Of a stretch of DNA of 23,424 nt, positions 23,037 through 23,424 are shown piece by piece. The position numbers and the translations under genes are program-made. The DNA is taken from contig JBKPBQ010000613.1 in NCBI GenBank assembly GCA_046726955.1, forward strand, positions 1 to 23,424. Direction: 5' to 3'. Under the pieces are notes generated by a model, which was given only the letters and a program-made list of their open reading frames with translations, was not told the origin of the DNA and did no database searches. Numbering within the stretch: position 1 is the first letter of the stretch; each line of letters opens with the position of its first letter. The stretch comes from CAVPGH01 sp046726955. GTDB taxonomy: Bacteria; Acidobacteriota; Vicinamibacteria; Fen-336.

Positions 23037-23424
23037 GAGCGGAGTGGCGCCCTCCGCACGGCCCACGGGCACGAGGAAGAGCGGGAACTCGCCGAGCGCG
23101 TCGTTGGTCACCGCGTAGGTGTCCTGGCCGAGAGGGGCACGGCGGGGACCGCGGAAGACGGCGCGGAAGGCGCCGGGATGGCGCCCTCGACCGGCGAGCG
23201 CCGGGTCGGCCACTTCCACGAGCACGAGCCTCACGGGCCGCGCGTCCTCGCGCTGCACCACGAAAGACGTATTCAACTGAGCCACGAGCTGCTCGCGCGT
23301 CGGCAGCAGCCCATCCCCATCCCCTGCCGCTTCCACGCTTTGCGCCCGTCGAACGGCGGCTAGCGCCGCCTTTGGAAGCAGCAGGCCCACGCCCGCCATC
23401 GATCCCATCACCAGAAGCTCACGC
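23010..23424 (-). CDS. Exported DUF6916-like protein (5' end beyond window)
   Basis: This minus-strand gene ends in a TGA at 23012-23010 and is open to the window edge. Reading in from base 23423 gives RELLVMGSMAGVGLLLPKAALA, a signal-peptide h-region. An arginine is the first full residue in view, as expected if a twin-arginine (RRELL) motif sits at the edge, so this could be a Tat substrate. The GTG at 23411 would leave no n-region, so I infer that the true start is upstream of the window. The mature part (~110 residues) repeats the pattern of the convergent gene: LVLVEVADP, F.AVFRGP, LGQDTYAV and FPLFLVPVGR...YEAAFN. It is therefore probably the exported paralogue of the cytosolic 102-aa protein. 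Confidence 0.7.
   Translation of the reverse strand, partial: RELLVMGSMAGVGLLLPKAALAAVRRAQSVEAAGDGDGLLPTREQLVAQLNTSFVVQREDARPVRLVLVEVADPALAGRGRHPGAFRAVFRGPRRAPLGQDTYAVTNDALGEFPLFLVPVGRAEGATPLYEAAFNRL

Overview
The window is GC-rich bacterial chromosome, densely coded, with GTG and TTG starts alongside ATG. I infer an Acidobacteriota-like organism (or a similar high-GC environmental lineage), with moderate confidence. The grounds are a Ser/Thr kinase fused to a PD40/TolB-type propeller, a second kinase fused to kinesin-light-chain-type TPRs, a relic of a CadC-type winged-helix domain, system II cytochrome c maturation genes, and a large secreted protein with a 'PCRVFDSR' N-terminal domain. There is no 16S rRNA or other phylogenetic marker to test this. 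I saw no rRNA, tRNA, CRISPR array, IS element or integrase.

Layout. (1) 1-3355, plus strand: the 3' part of a Rossmann-fold oxidoreductase-like gene, a cation diffusion facilitator exporter and an unrecognised 266-aa protein, closely spaced and probably one transcript. (2) 3421-4763, minus strand: an FHA-domain membrane protein followed by a DUF971 protein. They converge on region 1 across a candidate hairpin terminator and diverge from region 3 across a 164-bp spacer with two good sigma70-like promoters. (3) 4928-8851, plus strand: ResB and CcsA (system II cytochrome c maturation; reading frames overlap by 74 bp), then a secreted dienelactone-hydrolase-family protein. (4) 9001-14202, plus strand: a 31-codon relic of a winged-helix domain overlapping the start of a PD40 Ser/Thr kinase, then a TPR Ser/Thr kinase 7 nt downstream. 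(5) 14326-22184, plus strand: a 2086-aa secreted protein (cadherin/Ig-like repeats plus a beta-helix), then three tandem phage-tail-collar (microcystin-dependent-protein type) paralogues with no other phage genes. (6) 22195-23424: a GNAT acetyltransferase, a small DUF6916-like protein overlapping it by 4 nt, and a convergent, probably exported paralogue of that small protein running off the window.

How the genes may work together. ResB and CcsA handle heme delivery and ligation to c-type cytochromes. The FHA protein could read phospho-threonine marks made by kinases such as the two encoded here, but that link is inference. The most distinctive block is 14326-23424: a giant surface or secreted adhesin-like protein, a tail-collar triplet, a GNAT enzyme and two DUF6916-like paralogues. 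I treat it as a candidate undescribed cell-surface or secreted system. Co-orientation, duplicated Shine-Dalgarno/stop junctions and gene overlaps support co-expression of the collar-to-DUF6916 part. Its function cannot be read from sequence alone.
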